Part shown: in pieces, positions 45,544 to 56,600 of the stretch | Numbering within the stretch: position 1 is the stretch's first letter | Layout of the letters: each line of letters begins with the position of its first letter | From: Petunia secreta | Lineage: Eukaryota; Streptophyta; Magnoliopsida; Solanales; Solanaceae | Assembly: GCA_029990175.1 (NCBI GenBank) | Contig: JARKIP010000203.1 | Coordinates: forward strand, 1 to 64,000 | Length of the DNA stretch: 64,000 nt | Direction: 5' to 3' | The notes under the pieces: model-generated | Seen by the model: the letters and a program-made list of their open reading frames with translations, nothing else | The model's database searches: none | Told to the model about the DNA's origin: nothing | Made by a program: the position numbers and the translations under genes

Positions 45544-47384
45544 TTATGCACACACATCTTCACATTTTCCAAGTGTAGCAAAATGTGGTTGAAGGTCTAC
45601 CACAATTTCACCCTCATCATCATCTGATTCATTGCAATCTACAGAAATAAGCAAAAATGGTAAATAAATTATTGGAACACTAACACTAATACAAGTACAA
45701 TATAACAAGGCATCAAGTGACTTACCTTCTTGCCCACAAAGCCAATCTCGAGTACACAATTTTGCCTCCGCATTCGCAGGTAAAATAGAACTTTGAAATT
45801 TTCCAATAAGACGACCTCCAATGCTAAAGGTAGATTCTGAGGCTGTGGTGGTAATAAGTATGTTCAAGACATCTTGTGCCATCAATGAGAGTTCCAGATA
45901 CCTTGGGCTATTTTCCTTCCAATGGCAAGTACATCTAAATTTCGATTTGCTTTACAATTAATATTAGGCCACTGCAAGTACAAATCTAACTGTATTTTAT
46001 CTCTACCAGATTTCAAATGGTTCTCAAACATGTCAAGCTCATCCATCATTTCATTGCTAGTTCTACCATAAAAATGCTCACCTAACAAGGAAATTGAGGT
46101 CAAAGGTACCAAGTACTCTTTGAACAACAATTGCAAGTGATCTTCAACTTTTTTCACCTTTACATCAGTGGTCTCAGGATCAATTTTGGAGAAGCAATAT
46201 CTCACAAACTTCATTTTACATCGGGGGTTAAGGACAATGGCAATCGATAAGATCATACTGTAAGACCTCCAATATTTTTTAAACTTCCTTAGCATTAATG
46301 TAGCCATCACATTCAGAACTTCGTTACTATATTTTTCTTCCTCCAACAACTTCTAAATTTTCCACACATTAAGTAGGTATAAATTTGCGGTTGGGTATTT
46401 GCTTGCAGAAAATACTGTAGTGATCTCATAAAATGACTTCAGTAACTTAACAACACGCTCCACCATCTCTCATTCCTCTTCCAAAAGACTAAATCTAAAA
46501 TCAGTATCAAGAAATTTATATTGAATATAAGCTTTTCGGTACAGAAGAGCGCTTTCAAGCATTTGGTAAGTGGAATTCCAACGAGTAATTATATCTTGGC
46601 GAAGCTTCTTTGAACACGGCATCCCAAGATCTTTAAGCATTCCACAAACTTTATAATTCTTCCTTCCGAATGTTTAATATGCTTAACTCCTTCTTTGACT
46701 TTTATAATAGCTTTATCAACTTCTTCCAAACCCGATTTCACTATTAAATTCAAAATATGGTTCGCACAACGAATATGAAAGAACTTTCTTTCACAAACAA
46801 GCGACTCTGTTAGAGATAAATGTTCCTTTAAAATATCTACCACATCTTTCTTTTCAATGCCCCATTACTTAATAAACTCTATCAGTAAAGGACCAAAAAC
46901 TGAACCAGAATATGGAGGGGACACGTGGCGAAAAATCAACACTATTTTTTAAAAACTCTTTTTTCCTATCATACAATTTCAAAATATCATCTCTGGCAGT
47001 ATTTCTTGAAAAAGTTTTTACTCTCGGATTTAAGTACGAATGGATATCTCTGTTTCCTTGATGTTCAACAAAGCTGAAAGGGCAATTATATTTCAAAATG
47101 GCCACAGACACTTTTTCACGATAAACTTTTTGATCAATTGGTGCATAGTTATCATCCTCTTGTCTATTTTGCGAGTGCTTAGTAACATGACGCTTCATAT
47201 GTGAAGTTTCAGAATCCGCTGCAAATACTGCCTTACAAACCTGACATTGTGCTCTTAATTTTTCATTATTACTAGTACGAGGCAATTTTGAAAAAGTCTT
47301 CCTAACATCAGAAGTGTGTTTTTTAGCTTGTTTTGATGGGATTGACGAACTAACCTCACACGACTCATCAACAACCATAGACAT
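45544..47384 (-). pseudogene. hAT transposase, internally deleted
   Basis: In order on the minus strand: a BED zinc finger (CQVCKAVFAADSETSHMKRHV, Cys2-His2 spacing; 47384-46869), a FHIRCANHILNLIVKSGLEE segment (46843-46589), a middle segment with VLNPRCKMKFVRYCFSKID (46349-45882), and a C-terminal hATC dimerisation domain (ITTTASESTFSIGGRLI, then LCTRDWLCG). An 87-bp intron near the C-terminus (45639-45725) keeps GT...AG and the frame. The stretch between the BED region and the IRCANHILN block, which in RICESLEEPER-type proteins carries catalytic Asp residues, appears missing (about 60-70 residues). Frame breaks occur as well. It is non-functional. Confidence 0.85.
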
Positions 47385-48207
47385 CTCTGGTTAGATTATA
47401 TAAAATTATGAATATATAAGATTAAGCTAACAAAAAAGTACTATAAACATCCCAGCCATAAAAAATTAAGCATAATGTTTATCTTATTCTCAAGTTTCAA
47501 CAATAAAAATATAATTTTTTCTCAATTTCAACATTACCCATCTAATAAAATCCACATACAAATCATTTATGCCCAAAATTTTGAATTTTAATGTTAAATG
47601 GGGTAGGGTTTTAGCTATTGTAAGAAATAAAAAGAAAGAAAAAATAAGAATAAGACATAATACGTGGAAGATAAGAGTGAAATTTGTACCTGTTTGAAGT
47701 CCAAAATTTGGATGATGAAGTGAACTAGAAGAAAAGACTCGAAGACTGGAAATTAGAATGAAAAGAACGTTACTGTTATTGAAGGTAGATTCAATAAAGA
47801 CAGGTGAAAATAAAAGGTTTTTTGGGTTACCTATATTTACCCATATTTTGATGGGTTAAATATGCGCTTCAGACCATATTTTACCCACTTAAAATATTAC
47901 CGATCCAACAAAGTAAATAATGGGCCAAATGGATAAATTCTCAGAAGATGGGCTCAAATTGACAGCCCTATATTCTATAATGGAAACATTTACACGTGCT
48001 CCCAATTTATGCCTTTTAACAATAACAGAAATCTTTTAATATTTTGTTGTTGAAAATTACAAAAGAACAACGTAACAATGGGGTGGATCGAAATGAGGTG
48101 GGGCGAGGTTGAAACTGGTCAAAAACAAAATGGGGCGGGGCAGAGCAAAATTTTGGCAGGGGAAGGGTTTAACCCGCCTGCTCCTCCCCGTCCCATTGCC
48201 ACTCTTA

Positions 48208-49321
48208 ATGTTATCTATGAGTTTGTTACAATTTACTTTATTTATAGCTAATATAATAGATGATAAATAATTTTTTATTAGACTCTATATGCTGGTTCTA
48301 ATACGAACATATTATCTGAGTTCTATATAATAGGTTAGTGTTTGATTTTGAAAGAACAATCACAATGAAGCTTCTGAGAGATAAAACTGTGGCTTTGCAG
48401 AAATAAGACTAATTAAGGTAAAAATTTTGTCCCGAGGCCATTTTTACCATTGCTAGTTTCATGCCATTTTTTTAGTGTGATTTTAATGTGTAGCCATTTT
48501 TGGACGCGCTAAGTGAGAATCATCCACCATTTCAAAATTAATTGAGGAATAATCAAAGATCCGCGTGCACGCTTATACTCCATTAGCGCTGGTAAACACT
48601 CAGACTGATCTCAGTATTTTATAATGAGATTCATGTTTATAGTACCCTGAAGCTTTATATGTAAAGTCTAGTCTCAGTATTTTATACTGGGACTTTGAAC
48701 TAACATGTTCAAAGTCCTATTATTTATAATGGGATTCATATTTATCGTACTCCTGGAGCTTTATATAAAGTCCCAGTATTTTATACTGGACTTTGAACAT
48801 AAAGTCCAGTATAAAATACTGCGACTTGTCCGGAGGTGGCTAGTCTTCAAACAGTTTTGCACTGCTGGCTAGTATTCATTTAGCGCAGTGCCAATAGGCT
48901 GCGGGGCTAAATTTCCGCATTTTTTTCTGGGGGATTTACAAAAATACACATACATCCTATTTTATTTACATGGCTCTACCTATTACATTTATACCCATAA
49001 CTTATTTACACTCTATACTCATTAGCTAATTACCTTTTTATTTTGAGGCATAAAACAAGGAACTAAAGTTCATCTCTCTCCTCATATCTTGTATTATTTT
49101 TTTCTCTTTTTTTTTTTTGCCATTCTTTTATTATTCTTTTCTCCTTCTCCATTTTCACTACTCTTGTTTTTTTTTTCCGTTTTTTATTTTTTTTTTCTTT
49201 CTATTTTCTTTCTCCCGTTTCTAGCACTATTCATGTCTCCCCATGTTTTTATTTTTAATTTATTTTCGTTCTCCGTAATCTTATTATACTCATTTTTTTA
49301 TTTTTTTTATTTCTCCAAAAA
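48208..49321. repeat. Palindrome-rich MITE-like stretch and T-rich spacer
   Basis: From 48590 to 48840 there are alternating direct and inverted copies of 'cagtattttatactgg(g)actttgaac' and its complement, for example aaagtccagtataaaatact at 48799-48818. They could fold into nested hairpins. Similar palindromic cores are common in Solanaceae MITE-like repeats. The part 49080-49320 is T-rich. No gene is seen. Confidence 0.5.
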
Positions 49322-49432
49322 TGCATACTTTGTTCATAAACACAAAAACTAAAATATTTTATTTGCTCGATAGTATCTCACACTTTTATTCAAACATAAC
49401 AAGGTATACCGAAAGAGTATACAATATACCAA
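49322..49432 (+). repeat. 113-bp satellite, left remnant (1 monomer)
   Basis: It reads catactttgttcataaacac then ttgctcgatagtatctcac and ends in gtataccgaaagagtataca. It is a diverged monomer of the satellite at 52154-52734 and 60295-61045. The copy is interrupted by the solo LTR at 49433. Confidence 0.8.
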
Positions 49433-52153
49433 TGTAATGGTCCGATCCTCTAACTTCAAGATTTAAAGCTATGGTTTACGTGTCGAAACTTCAAGTTGCT
49501 TCTCTATTGTTATTATATCTCGTATGCAAAATTTGAGGTCATTCAGAGATCGTTTGGTTGGATTTGAATCGAATGTTCGGTAAGATTCGTTGTTGGCTAG
49601 AAAATAAACTATTGTATCACGTTGAGTAAAAAGCTCCATTTGATCATCCATTAGCTCTACATGATTAGTTGTGGCTGGTAGAAACTTTCGGAAGTGATTC
49701 ATAATCCCGGGGAACCTTAGAGCCAATGCAAGTTGGAAGCTTCGCGAGCGACCAAAGTTTCTAGTGAACGTGCACATAATCTGATTTCAAATGAAAATAG
49801 TATTCAATCTATACATATTCTGGAAAAGGTTAAAAGACAAAAGTTTTAGCCCTTTGAATCTAGTTTCCAACGAATTAAACCATTTATCAATCGGAGTTAT
49901 GTACAAAAGGTTATGAGTATTTTACTGAATGCTGTCCAGTAAAGTATAATCGTAACAACCTATGATGCAATTTGCTGATGCAGCCGGGCTGCTATAAATA
50001 GAAAAGCGGGCGGCCTTTTTATTTGAGAAAATTTGGAGTTGGGGTTTCATTCTAGAGTTCAAGATTAAGCTTGAGACTTTGTCTACTTATTGAGGTGAGT
50101 TTTATATGGTGTTTTGAATTTATTATACTCATAAAACATGGCTTATAACATCATTCATATTTCCAATTACAAGATTATTGGTTGAAGCTTCCAAATAGCA
50201 CAAAGCTCATGTTTTGGATTTTTAAGGAAAAGTTTCAACAAGGTAATTCCATCAACTCAAACTTATTTCTCATTAGTATTTGATGAGATTTATAGTATTT
50301 TATTCAAGTTGTTTTGGTTGGAAGTGTGAATTATGAAACCCTAGTTTATGGGTTTAATAGTATTCTTGGGAAAAAGAAGAAGATGAATAGTATTGATTGG
50401 TGGTATTGTATGTGAACTTAAGAGACCTTATTTTGGAGATTTTGGGATGTTATGAGAGTCCGATTGACTCAATTTTTGTATGTATGAACTCGTTGAGTAA
50501 TGGGTCATCGGAATTTCGACTCGGATTCGGAATCTAAGGGATTGACCCGTTGGTTGATTTTTATTGACTTTCATTGACTTTGTCCGAAAGCCATGGGCTT
50601 TAGTCCTCTAGCGTATTTTGACACCTAGATTCATATTTTGAATAGTTTTGGAGCGATTGGATGCTGTTTTATGGACTTTGAATTTGGATTGGTCGTTGAT
50701 GTTTCGCCGGATGCTAGATAAGGGAGACTTGAACTTCTACTTGCTTGGTTTTCTGTATAAGCATAATATGTATCTCGTTAAAACTATTCTTTTATGGTAT
50801 CCAAAGGTTTAAAGCTATTGAATGTGAGCTCACTAGTTGAAGTAACATTGGGGTGTTGTGATGCATTATCTATGCAATAATTATGATACATTCTGGAGGT
50901 CTAAATTGAGATACTTGGAATATCGAAAGTATGACTTGCACTTAATTTGGTAAAGAGAGCATAATATTCAATATGTTATGAAAATTGTGAGTTTAACCAT
51001 ATTGCGACAATGATCCTTTTATGAAAGTACTGTTATCACTTTGCAAAGCTTAGAATTTATTTATTCAAGATATCTTATTATAATCTACAATATTTTGATT
51101 AATATCGTGTATGACATCATAATATGCCTATTTTGGGGTGCATTGCCTGAGTTATATTATTATCCATTTGATGTGGAGTTCTGTTTTGGACGATATTTCT
51201 TTTATGTTAGCATTATCCCTTAGTTGATATTATTGCCTTTGGTATCTAGATCGTTGGGCCACTGGTCTAGCTTATTATGGTGAGGGCCTATGTCGTTGAG
51301 TTGATATAGCCACTGGCATAGCCTATTATAATGAGGGCCTATGCTACTGAGTTGATATAGCCACTGGTCTAGCCTTTATGGTGAGGGCCTATGCTACTGA
51401 GTTGATATAGCCACTAGTCTAGCCTATTATGGTGAGGGCCTATGCTACTGAGTTGATATAGCCACTGGTCTAGCCTTTTTATGGTGAGGGCCTATGCTAC
51501 CGAGTTGGTTTGTTATTATGGTTGAGTTGAGATCCCTTGGTTGATATTTTGGTTGAGCTAGGTTCTCATTATATCTCTGATTGACTTTATAACTGTAGTG
51601 AAGAAGATATATCTTATCTTAGGACTATTGCACAAGTTTATCTATATATTATTTATTAGACCAGCTTTCGAAAACGGTAAGGACGAGGGCTCGTCGAGGA
51701 TCTTACTGGGTCAGAGCGACTCACTCCCTCATAGTTTCTGTGTGCAGGTTCAGTAGTTGAGGCACTTCTGGAGTTCTTGGTCCCGATCGTGATTATCTTC
51801 CAGCATTGTACATGGATGCTACCGCATAGTTCGTGGTAGTGTCTAGTCTTTCCTTATGATATTTTAGTTGGGTTTGAACCCATTGTTATATATCTTACAC
51901 TCATAGATGCTCCATGATTTACTGTTGAATTTTGGGTTGGTATAATTTATTTTATTGTTTTATTCAATATTCGATTTATGGCATTATTAATGGTTTCAAT
52001 TAATATTTCGGTTAACTTTTCCTTGTCCGGTTTTTTTTTTAACAACCTTGATTTCTTGAAAATGAACTTAACTGAGAAGGTTTTTATGAATTGGTTCGCT
52101 TAAGGGTAGAAGCGCTTAAGTGCCATCACGTACTCGATTTTTGGGTCGTGACA
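49433..52153 (+). mobile_element. Solo LTR of a gypsy element (2.7 kb)
   Basis: It starts TGTAATGGTCCGATCC and ends GGGTCGTGACA, flanked by a perfect 5-bp duplication ACCAA (49428-49432 and 52154-52158). On both sides the satellite continues, so the borders are exact. A TATA box (tataaata, 49993-50000) lies in the left part and a tandem repeat at 51245-51515. No PBS or internal DNA follows, because satellite resumes at once. The partner LTR and interior were therefore lost by LTR-LTR recombination. Similar ends followed by a Met-tRNA PBS are common in Solanaceae gypsy elements. Confidence 0.88.
51245..51515 (+). repeat. ~52-bp tandem repeat inside solo LTR, about 5 copies
   Basis: The unit is 'tgatatagccactggtctag' plus 'cctattatggtgagggcctatgctactgagt', about five copies with few changes. 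Confidence 0.9.
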
Positions 52154-52734
52154 ACCAAAATGGTATATTCTGTTCAAAATAACAAAAATTGTAATACTCA
52201 TTTGTTCGATAGCATCACACGCATTGATCCAAATACAAAAGGGTATACCAAAAGAGAATACAATATACCAAAAAGATATACTTCTATAAAAATAATAAAC
52301 AATAAAATATATATGTCTTCTGAAACATTTTTCACTTCGATTCAAACATAAAAGGGTATACCATAAGAGTATACAGTATACCAAAAGGGTATACTTTGTT
52401 CAAAACAACAAAAACTGAAATATTTATTCGCTCGGTAGCATCGCATACTTGGATCCAAACACAAAAGGGTATACCAAAAGAGTATATAAGTATACCAAAA
52501 AGGTATACTTTGTTCAAAACAACAAAAACTGAAATATTTATTCGCTCGGTAACATCACACACTTGGATCCAAACACAAAAGGGTATACCAAAAGAGTATA
52601 CAGTATACCAAAAGGGTATACTTTGTTCAAAACAACAAAAACTGAAATATTTATTCGCTCGGTAGCATCGCACACTTGGATCCAAATACAAAAGGGTATA
52701 CCAAAAGAGTATACAGTATACCAAAAAGGTATAC
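52154..52734 (+). repeat. 113-bp satellite, middle block (~5 monomers)
   Basis: Tandem monomers hold 'tatactttgttcaaaacaac', 'gaaatatttattcgctcgg' and 'cacaaaagggtataccaaaa' with gtatac palindromes. The start of 'ttcgctcgg' repeats at 52427, 52541 and 52654, so the period is about 113 bp. The first two monomers are more diverged. Open frames on both strands (repeated IPKRYTLFKTTKTEIFIRS) are repeat shadows. Confidence 0.92.
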
Positions 52735-53447
52735 AGATGTAGGAAATCAAACGCAGAAAGTACAAGATAGGAACGAGACGTATCTTGATCACAAATCTCA
52801 AGTAGCAGTGGAGAACTTGTTCCGTTACACCCCGAGAGAAGGTCAAGAACACCTACGCTAGGCAACTACCCTCGAGCTAACGTGAGCACGCAAGTAGAAT
52901 GGTCGGGGGGATTGGAATTCATCTAGATCCGCTAGAGGAAGAACAAGTCCCAATTCAAGGTTTTTCATTCAATAAGAGTTCAACTCTTCAACACAAGTGT
53001 TTGTTTATCATCAAAGGTAAGCTAATGAAAATAACAAGCAATCTAGCTATTTATAGGTGTTTTTAGACACCATATGAAAGGTCTAATATGCCCACACTTA
53101 GGCTTAGGAATAAAGGACCACGTAGGGTCAAAATAGTCTTAACATAGTTAGGAATCACGTGCTTCAGCATTCCGGGCGGAGCGCCTAAGCTTTGGGCGGA
53201 GCGCCCGTGAAAACAAACAGTGGGGTGGCCTAGGCGGAGCGCCCAGGCCTAGGCATCTTCAGGCGGAGCGCCTGGATCCTCAGGCGGAGCGCCTGGATGA
53301 CTGGGCTGCTCTCCTTGCACTTTGAGCACTCGGAACGGCCTCCAATCGCTCCCTTCTTCTAGCCCCTTCCTCACCAAGTGTAGGTGTACTCCTTGGATCT
53401 CCCTAGCTTGGCTCTGAGTGAAGGGTCTCGTGGTTTGTCCGGCATCA
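52735..53447 (-). repeat. 3' LTR of the gypsy element, contains end of pol
   Basis: 713 bp. It carries five ggcggagcgcc-type hairpins (53173-53296) and encodes the last 66 or so residues of the pol frame on the minus strand. Confidence 0.92.
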
Positions 53448-54178
53448 TCCTCCCCTTCTTGAGAAGATTTCGTCCTCGAAATTGTAGCATTATCATCCAC
53501 GACCTCTTCATCACCTACATCCATAGGAACCAAGTCACAAACATTGAAAGTATTAGACACTTGATACTCACTTGGTAAGTCGACCACATAGGCGTTGTTG
53601 TTTATCTTTGAGAGCACTTGGAATGGGCCATCTCCACGAGGTGCCAACTTCCCTTTCCGAAGGTTTGGAAACCTTTCTTTCCGGAAGTGCACCCACACAT
53701 AGTCACCCTTCTTGAGTTCCACCTTCTTGCGTCCCTTGTTCTTCTTGGAGGCTACCTTTGCATAAGCTTCCTCCAAGTTCTTCTTCGCCTTATCATGTAG
53801 CTCCATCAAAGCCTTGGCTCTAGCTTTACCTTCAAAATTAACAACCATTTCCCTTGGCAAAGGGGTTAGATCAAGGGGAATCAAGGGGTTAAAACCATAC
53901 ACACACTCGAATGGAGTCATGCCAATCATCCGATGCACGGTTCGATTGTAGGCAAACTCCAGAAGAGGTAGCTTATCTATCCAAGTCCCACCCTTACCTC
54001 GGGTCATGGCTCTAAGAAGAGCACCCAAGGTTCGGTTCACCACTTCGGTTTGCCCATCGGTTTGGGGGTGGTGGGACGTAGAAAACAAGAGTTTGGTGTC
54101 AAGGGCACCCCATAAACTCCTCCAAAAATGACTTAGGAACTTAGTGTCCCTATCACTCACTATTTTGAGGCACACCAT
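53249..54178 (-). pseudogene. pol: Gypsy integrase core end and C-terminus, ends in LTR
   Basis: It contains IVSDRDTKFLSHFWRSLWG (second catalytic Asp) and SHHPQTDGQTEVVNRTLGAL (catalytic Glu). The C-terminal domain follows: YVWVHFRKERFPNLRKGKLA, then GDGPFQVLSKINNNAYVVDL. No typical chromodomain follows. From about codon 245 the frame enters the 3' LTR (53447 and below) and reads GQTTRPFTQSQAREIQGVHL to a TAA-type end at 53249. The last residues are two PGAPPED repeats encoded by hairpin units. The start given is only where the frame resumes after the upstream lesion. Confidence 0.9.
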
Positions 54179-54184
54179 GCAATT

Positions 54185-55075
54185 TCAAGACATTATCAAT
54201 AAACAAGGCAGCAACATGTTGTGCATCATCACATTTTCGACATGGAATGAAATGAGCCATTTTGGAGAACCTATCCACAACAACATAAATGCTATCATGG
54301 CCCCCCTAGTCCTTGGTAAACCCATGACAAAGTCCATTGATATATCCAACCACGGACTAGTAGGTACGGGGAGTGGGGTATACAAACCATGGGGGTTCGA
54401 CTTGGACTTAGCAACCTTGCACTCAAGACAAGAGTTGCAAAGTCTCTCAACATGGGTCCCCATTTTAGGCCAATGGAATTGTTCTCGAAGGATGGCCAAG
54501 GTTTTGTCCCTACCAAAGTGACCCATGAGTCCTCCACAATGTGCCTCTTGCACAAGCAATTCCCTCCATGAGGACTCGGGTATGCACACTTTACCATTCT
54601 TAAAGATATATCCATTAACCCATTGGTATTTCTCAACTCTCTCCCCCTTTTCTAGAGCTTCATGGATGCTCTTGAGCTTCGGGTCATGAGCATACATCAA
54701 TTTAATGCTCTCAAAACCCATAAGCTTAGAGGTGAGAGTGGTGGCTAGAGCGAACTTTCTAGAAAGCGCATCCGCCACAACATTGTCTCTCCCTTTCTTG
54801 TATTGGATAACATAGGGAAAAGACTCAATGAATTCAACCCACTTGGCATGTCTCTTATTGAGTTTCTCTTGGCCTCTCAAATGCTTGAGTGACTCATGGT
54901 CACTCTTGATTACAAACTCTCGAGGCCAAAGGTAATGTTGCCAATGGGCAAGGGCTCTCACAAGGGCATACAACTCCTTGTCATATGTAGAATAGTTCAA
55001 GGAGGCCCCTTTCAATTTTTCACTAAAGTAGGCGATGTGTTTGCTATCTTGCATTAAAACACCACCAATTCCCAC
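54185..55075 (-). pseudogene. pol: Gypsy RNase H and integrase N-terminus
   Basis: The frame continues from GIGGVLMQDSKHIAYFSEKL through ELYALVRALAHWQHYLWP, a VIKSDHESLKHL segment and NVVADALSR (RNase H). The integrase HHCC zinc region follows (HCGGLMGHFGRDKTLAILRE, LCNSCLEC), then DISMDFVMGLPRTRG with the first catalytic Asp. A frameshift at a six-base C run (54301-54306 on the plus strand) puts the next 40 or so codons out of frame. Confidence 0.9.
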
Positions 55076-56600
55076 CCCGAGGCATCACATTCAACCTCAA
55101 ATGCCTTTCCGAAGTCGGGCAATTGCAATAGAGGGGCGGTACTCAACCTACCTTTCAACTCATGGAAGGCCTTCTCTTGAGGCTCTCCCCAAACAAAAGG
55201 TTGGTCCTTCTTCACCAATTCGGTGAGTGGAGCGGCAATGGAGCTAAAGTCTTTCACAAATCGTCTATAAAAGCTAGCAAGACCATGAAAGCTACTCACT
55301 TGAGTCACGGTAGTAGGAGTAGGCCAATCACGTATGGCCTCTACCTTAGACTCATCCACCTCCACTCCTTGGGCACTCACAACAAACCCAAGGAAGACTA
55401 CCTTCTCAACACCAAAGGCACACTTTTTAAAATTAGCATAGAGCTTTTCGGCTCTCAACTTTTCAAGCACTTGCCTAAGGTGATCAACATGGTCGTCTAT
55501 TGATTTACTATAGATCAATATATCGTCAAAGTAGACGACCACAAACTTGTTGATGAATGGCTTTAGAACATGGTTCATTAGCCTCATGAAAGTGCTAGGT
55601 GCATTGGAGAGCCCAAAGGGCATCACCAACCATTCATAGAGACCAAACTTGGTCTTGAATGCGGTTTTCCATTCATCCCCGGGTTTCATCCGGATTTGAT
55701 GGTAGCCGAACCTAAGGTCAATTTTGCTAAACACACATGAACCACTCAATTCATCTAACATATCATCAAGTCGGGGAATGGGATGACGGTACTTTACCGT
55801 TATTTTGTTCACGGCCCGACAATCAACGCACATCCTCCAAGTGCCGTCCTTTTTGGGAACAAGGATCACGGGTACGGCACAAGGACTCAAGCTCTCCCTC
55901 ACCAAGCCTTTAGTGAGAAATTCATCAACTTCCTTTTGCAATTCTCTTGTGTCCTCCGGATTGCTCCTATAAGCCGGCTTGTTTAGGATTTGGGATCCCG
56001 GAACAAAGTCGATTTGGTGTTCAATACCCCTCAAAGGAGGTAATCCATCCGGCATCTCATCCGGGAACATGTCCCCAAAATCCTTCAAGACATTCTCAAA
56101 CACACTAGGCAAAGGGTTAGAAGAAAAATCACAATTAGAGTTAAGGATCATACCTTTGTGCACTAGGCATAGGAGAAACTTGGTGCCATCATTTCCTTTT
56201 AGGATCTCGCCCGGTTGCATCATGGCACAAATGCCACCGGTAGAAGAAGAAGGTGGGATTGCCACCATGCTTTTGGACAAAGGGCTAGTCTCCATGATTG
56301 ACTTGGCCTTTACCACCTCCCTCAACTCCCTCATCCTATTGTAGTCATCACTCACTTGTTTGGGAGTTAGGGGCTTCAACACAAATTTCCTTCCTTCATG
56401 TTGGAGCGTGTAAGTGTTGACACGCCCGTCATGAACCGCTTGTCGATCAAATTGCCAAGGCCTTCCAAAGAGAAGGTGGCAAGCTTGCATGGGCACTACG
56501 TCGAACAAGTGTTCATCAATATAACTACCCATTTTGAACTTGATCATTGCTTGCTTCACTACTTTTAGCTCCCCACATTCACTAATCGATATGGCTTGGG
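55054..56600 (-). pseudogene. pol: Gypsy protease end, reverse transcriptase, RNase H start
   Basis: An open frame of about 500 codons. It begins with the protease C-terminal part (DVVPMQACHLLFGRPWQFDR). RT motifs are all readable: VPVILVPKKDGTWRMCVDCR, FSKIDLRFGYHQIRM, MPFGLSNAPSTFMRLMN, the YFDDILIYS catalytic box, and FLGFVVSAQGVEVDESKV. RNase H starts with FEVECDASGW. The frame is lost near 55060, just after this first RNase H Asp, and continues in the next frame. The RT itself looks intact. Confidence 0.93.

Larger units (their letters stand above)
41846..47970 (-). mobile_element. hAT transposon (6.1 kb) with internal insertions
   Basis: A perfect 8-bp target duplication TATTCTAT (41838-41845 and 47971-47978) bounds it. 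The left end is TAGTGGTAGCAAATGGGCGG. The right end in reverse complement is TAGGGCTGTCAATTTGAGCC, an imperfect inverted repeat. Subterminal regions are rich in ggttgggtt / aacccatatttt motifs. A decayed hAT transposase lies on the minus strand at 45544-47384. The element also holds a TRIM (43949-44396), a gypsy integrase fragment and an exon-like fragment. Confidence 0.88.
41512..48207. mobile_element. Possible outer element with GC-rich inverted ends
   Basis: At the left, taggggcggcaatagggc is followed by ggggcggggcgg-type DNA to about 41590. At the right, 48060-48207 ends in 'cccattgccactctta', whose reverse complement (TAAGAGTGGCAATGGG) resembles the left end. Such GC-rich 'ggcaatggggcgggg' ends are typical of a class of plant hAT-like elements. 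The pair brackets the better-supported hAT at 41846-47970, suggesting one inserted in the other. No target duplication was found. Confidence 0.3.

Noticed and set aside
41512..48207. Firm call of a second, outer hAT transposon
   Set aside because: The GC-rich ends look alike, but no 8-bp target duplication was found, so it is listed only as a low-confidence feature.
49089..49352. Phe-rich 87-codon frame
   Set aside because: It is a translation of a T-rich tract. No domain and no codon structure.
52110..52153. Minus-oriented LTR starting TGTCACGACCC
   Set aside because: The flanking ACCAA duplication and continued satellite show this is the 3' end of the plus-oriented solo LTR 49433-52153.
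52091..52865. Open frames up to 177 codons with repeated YPFGILYTLLVYPF or TTKTEIFIRS
   Set aside because: These follow the 113-bp satellite period on both strands. They are repeat shadows.
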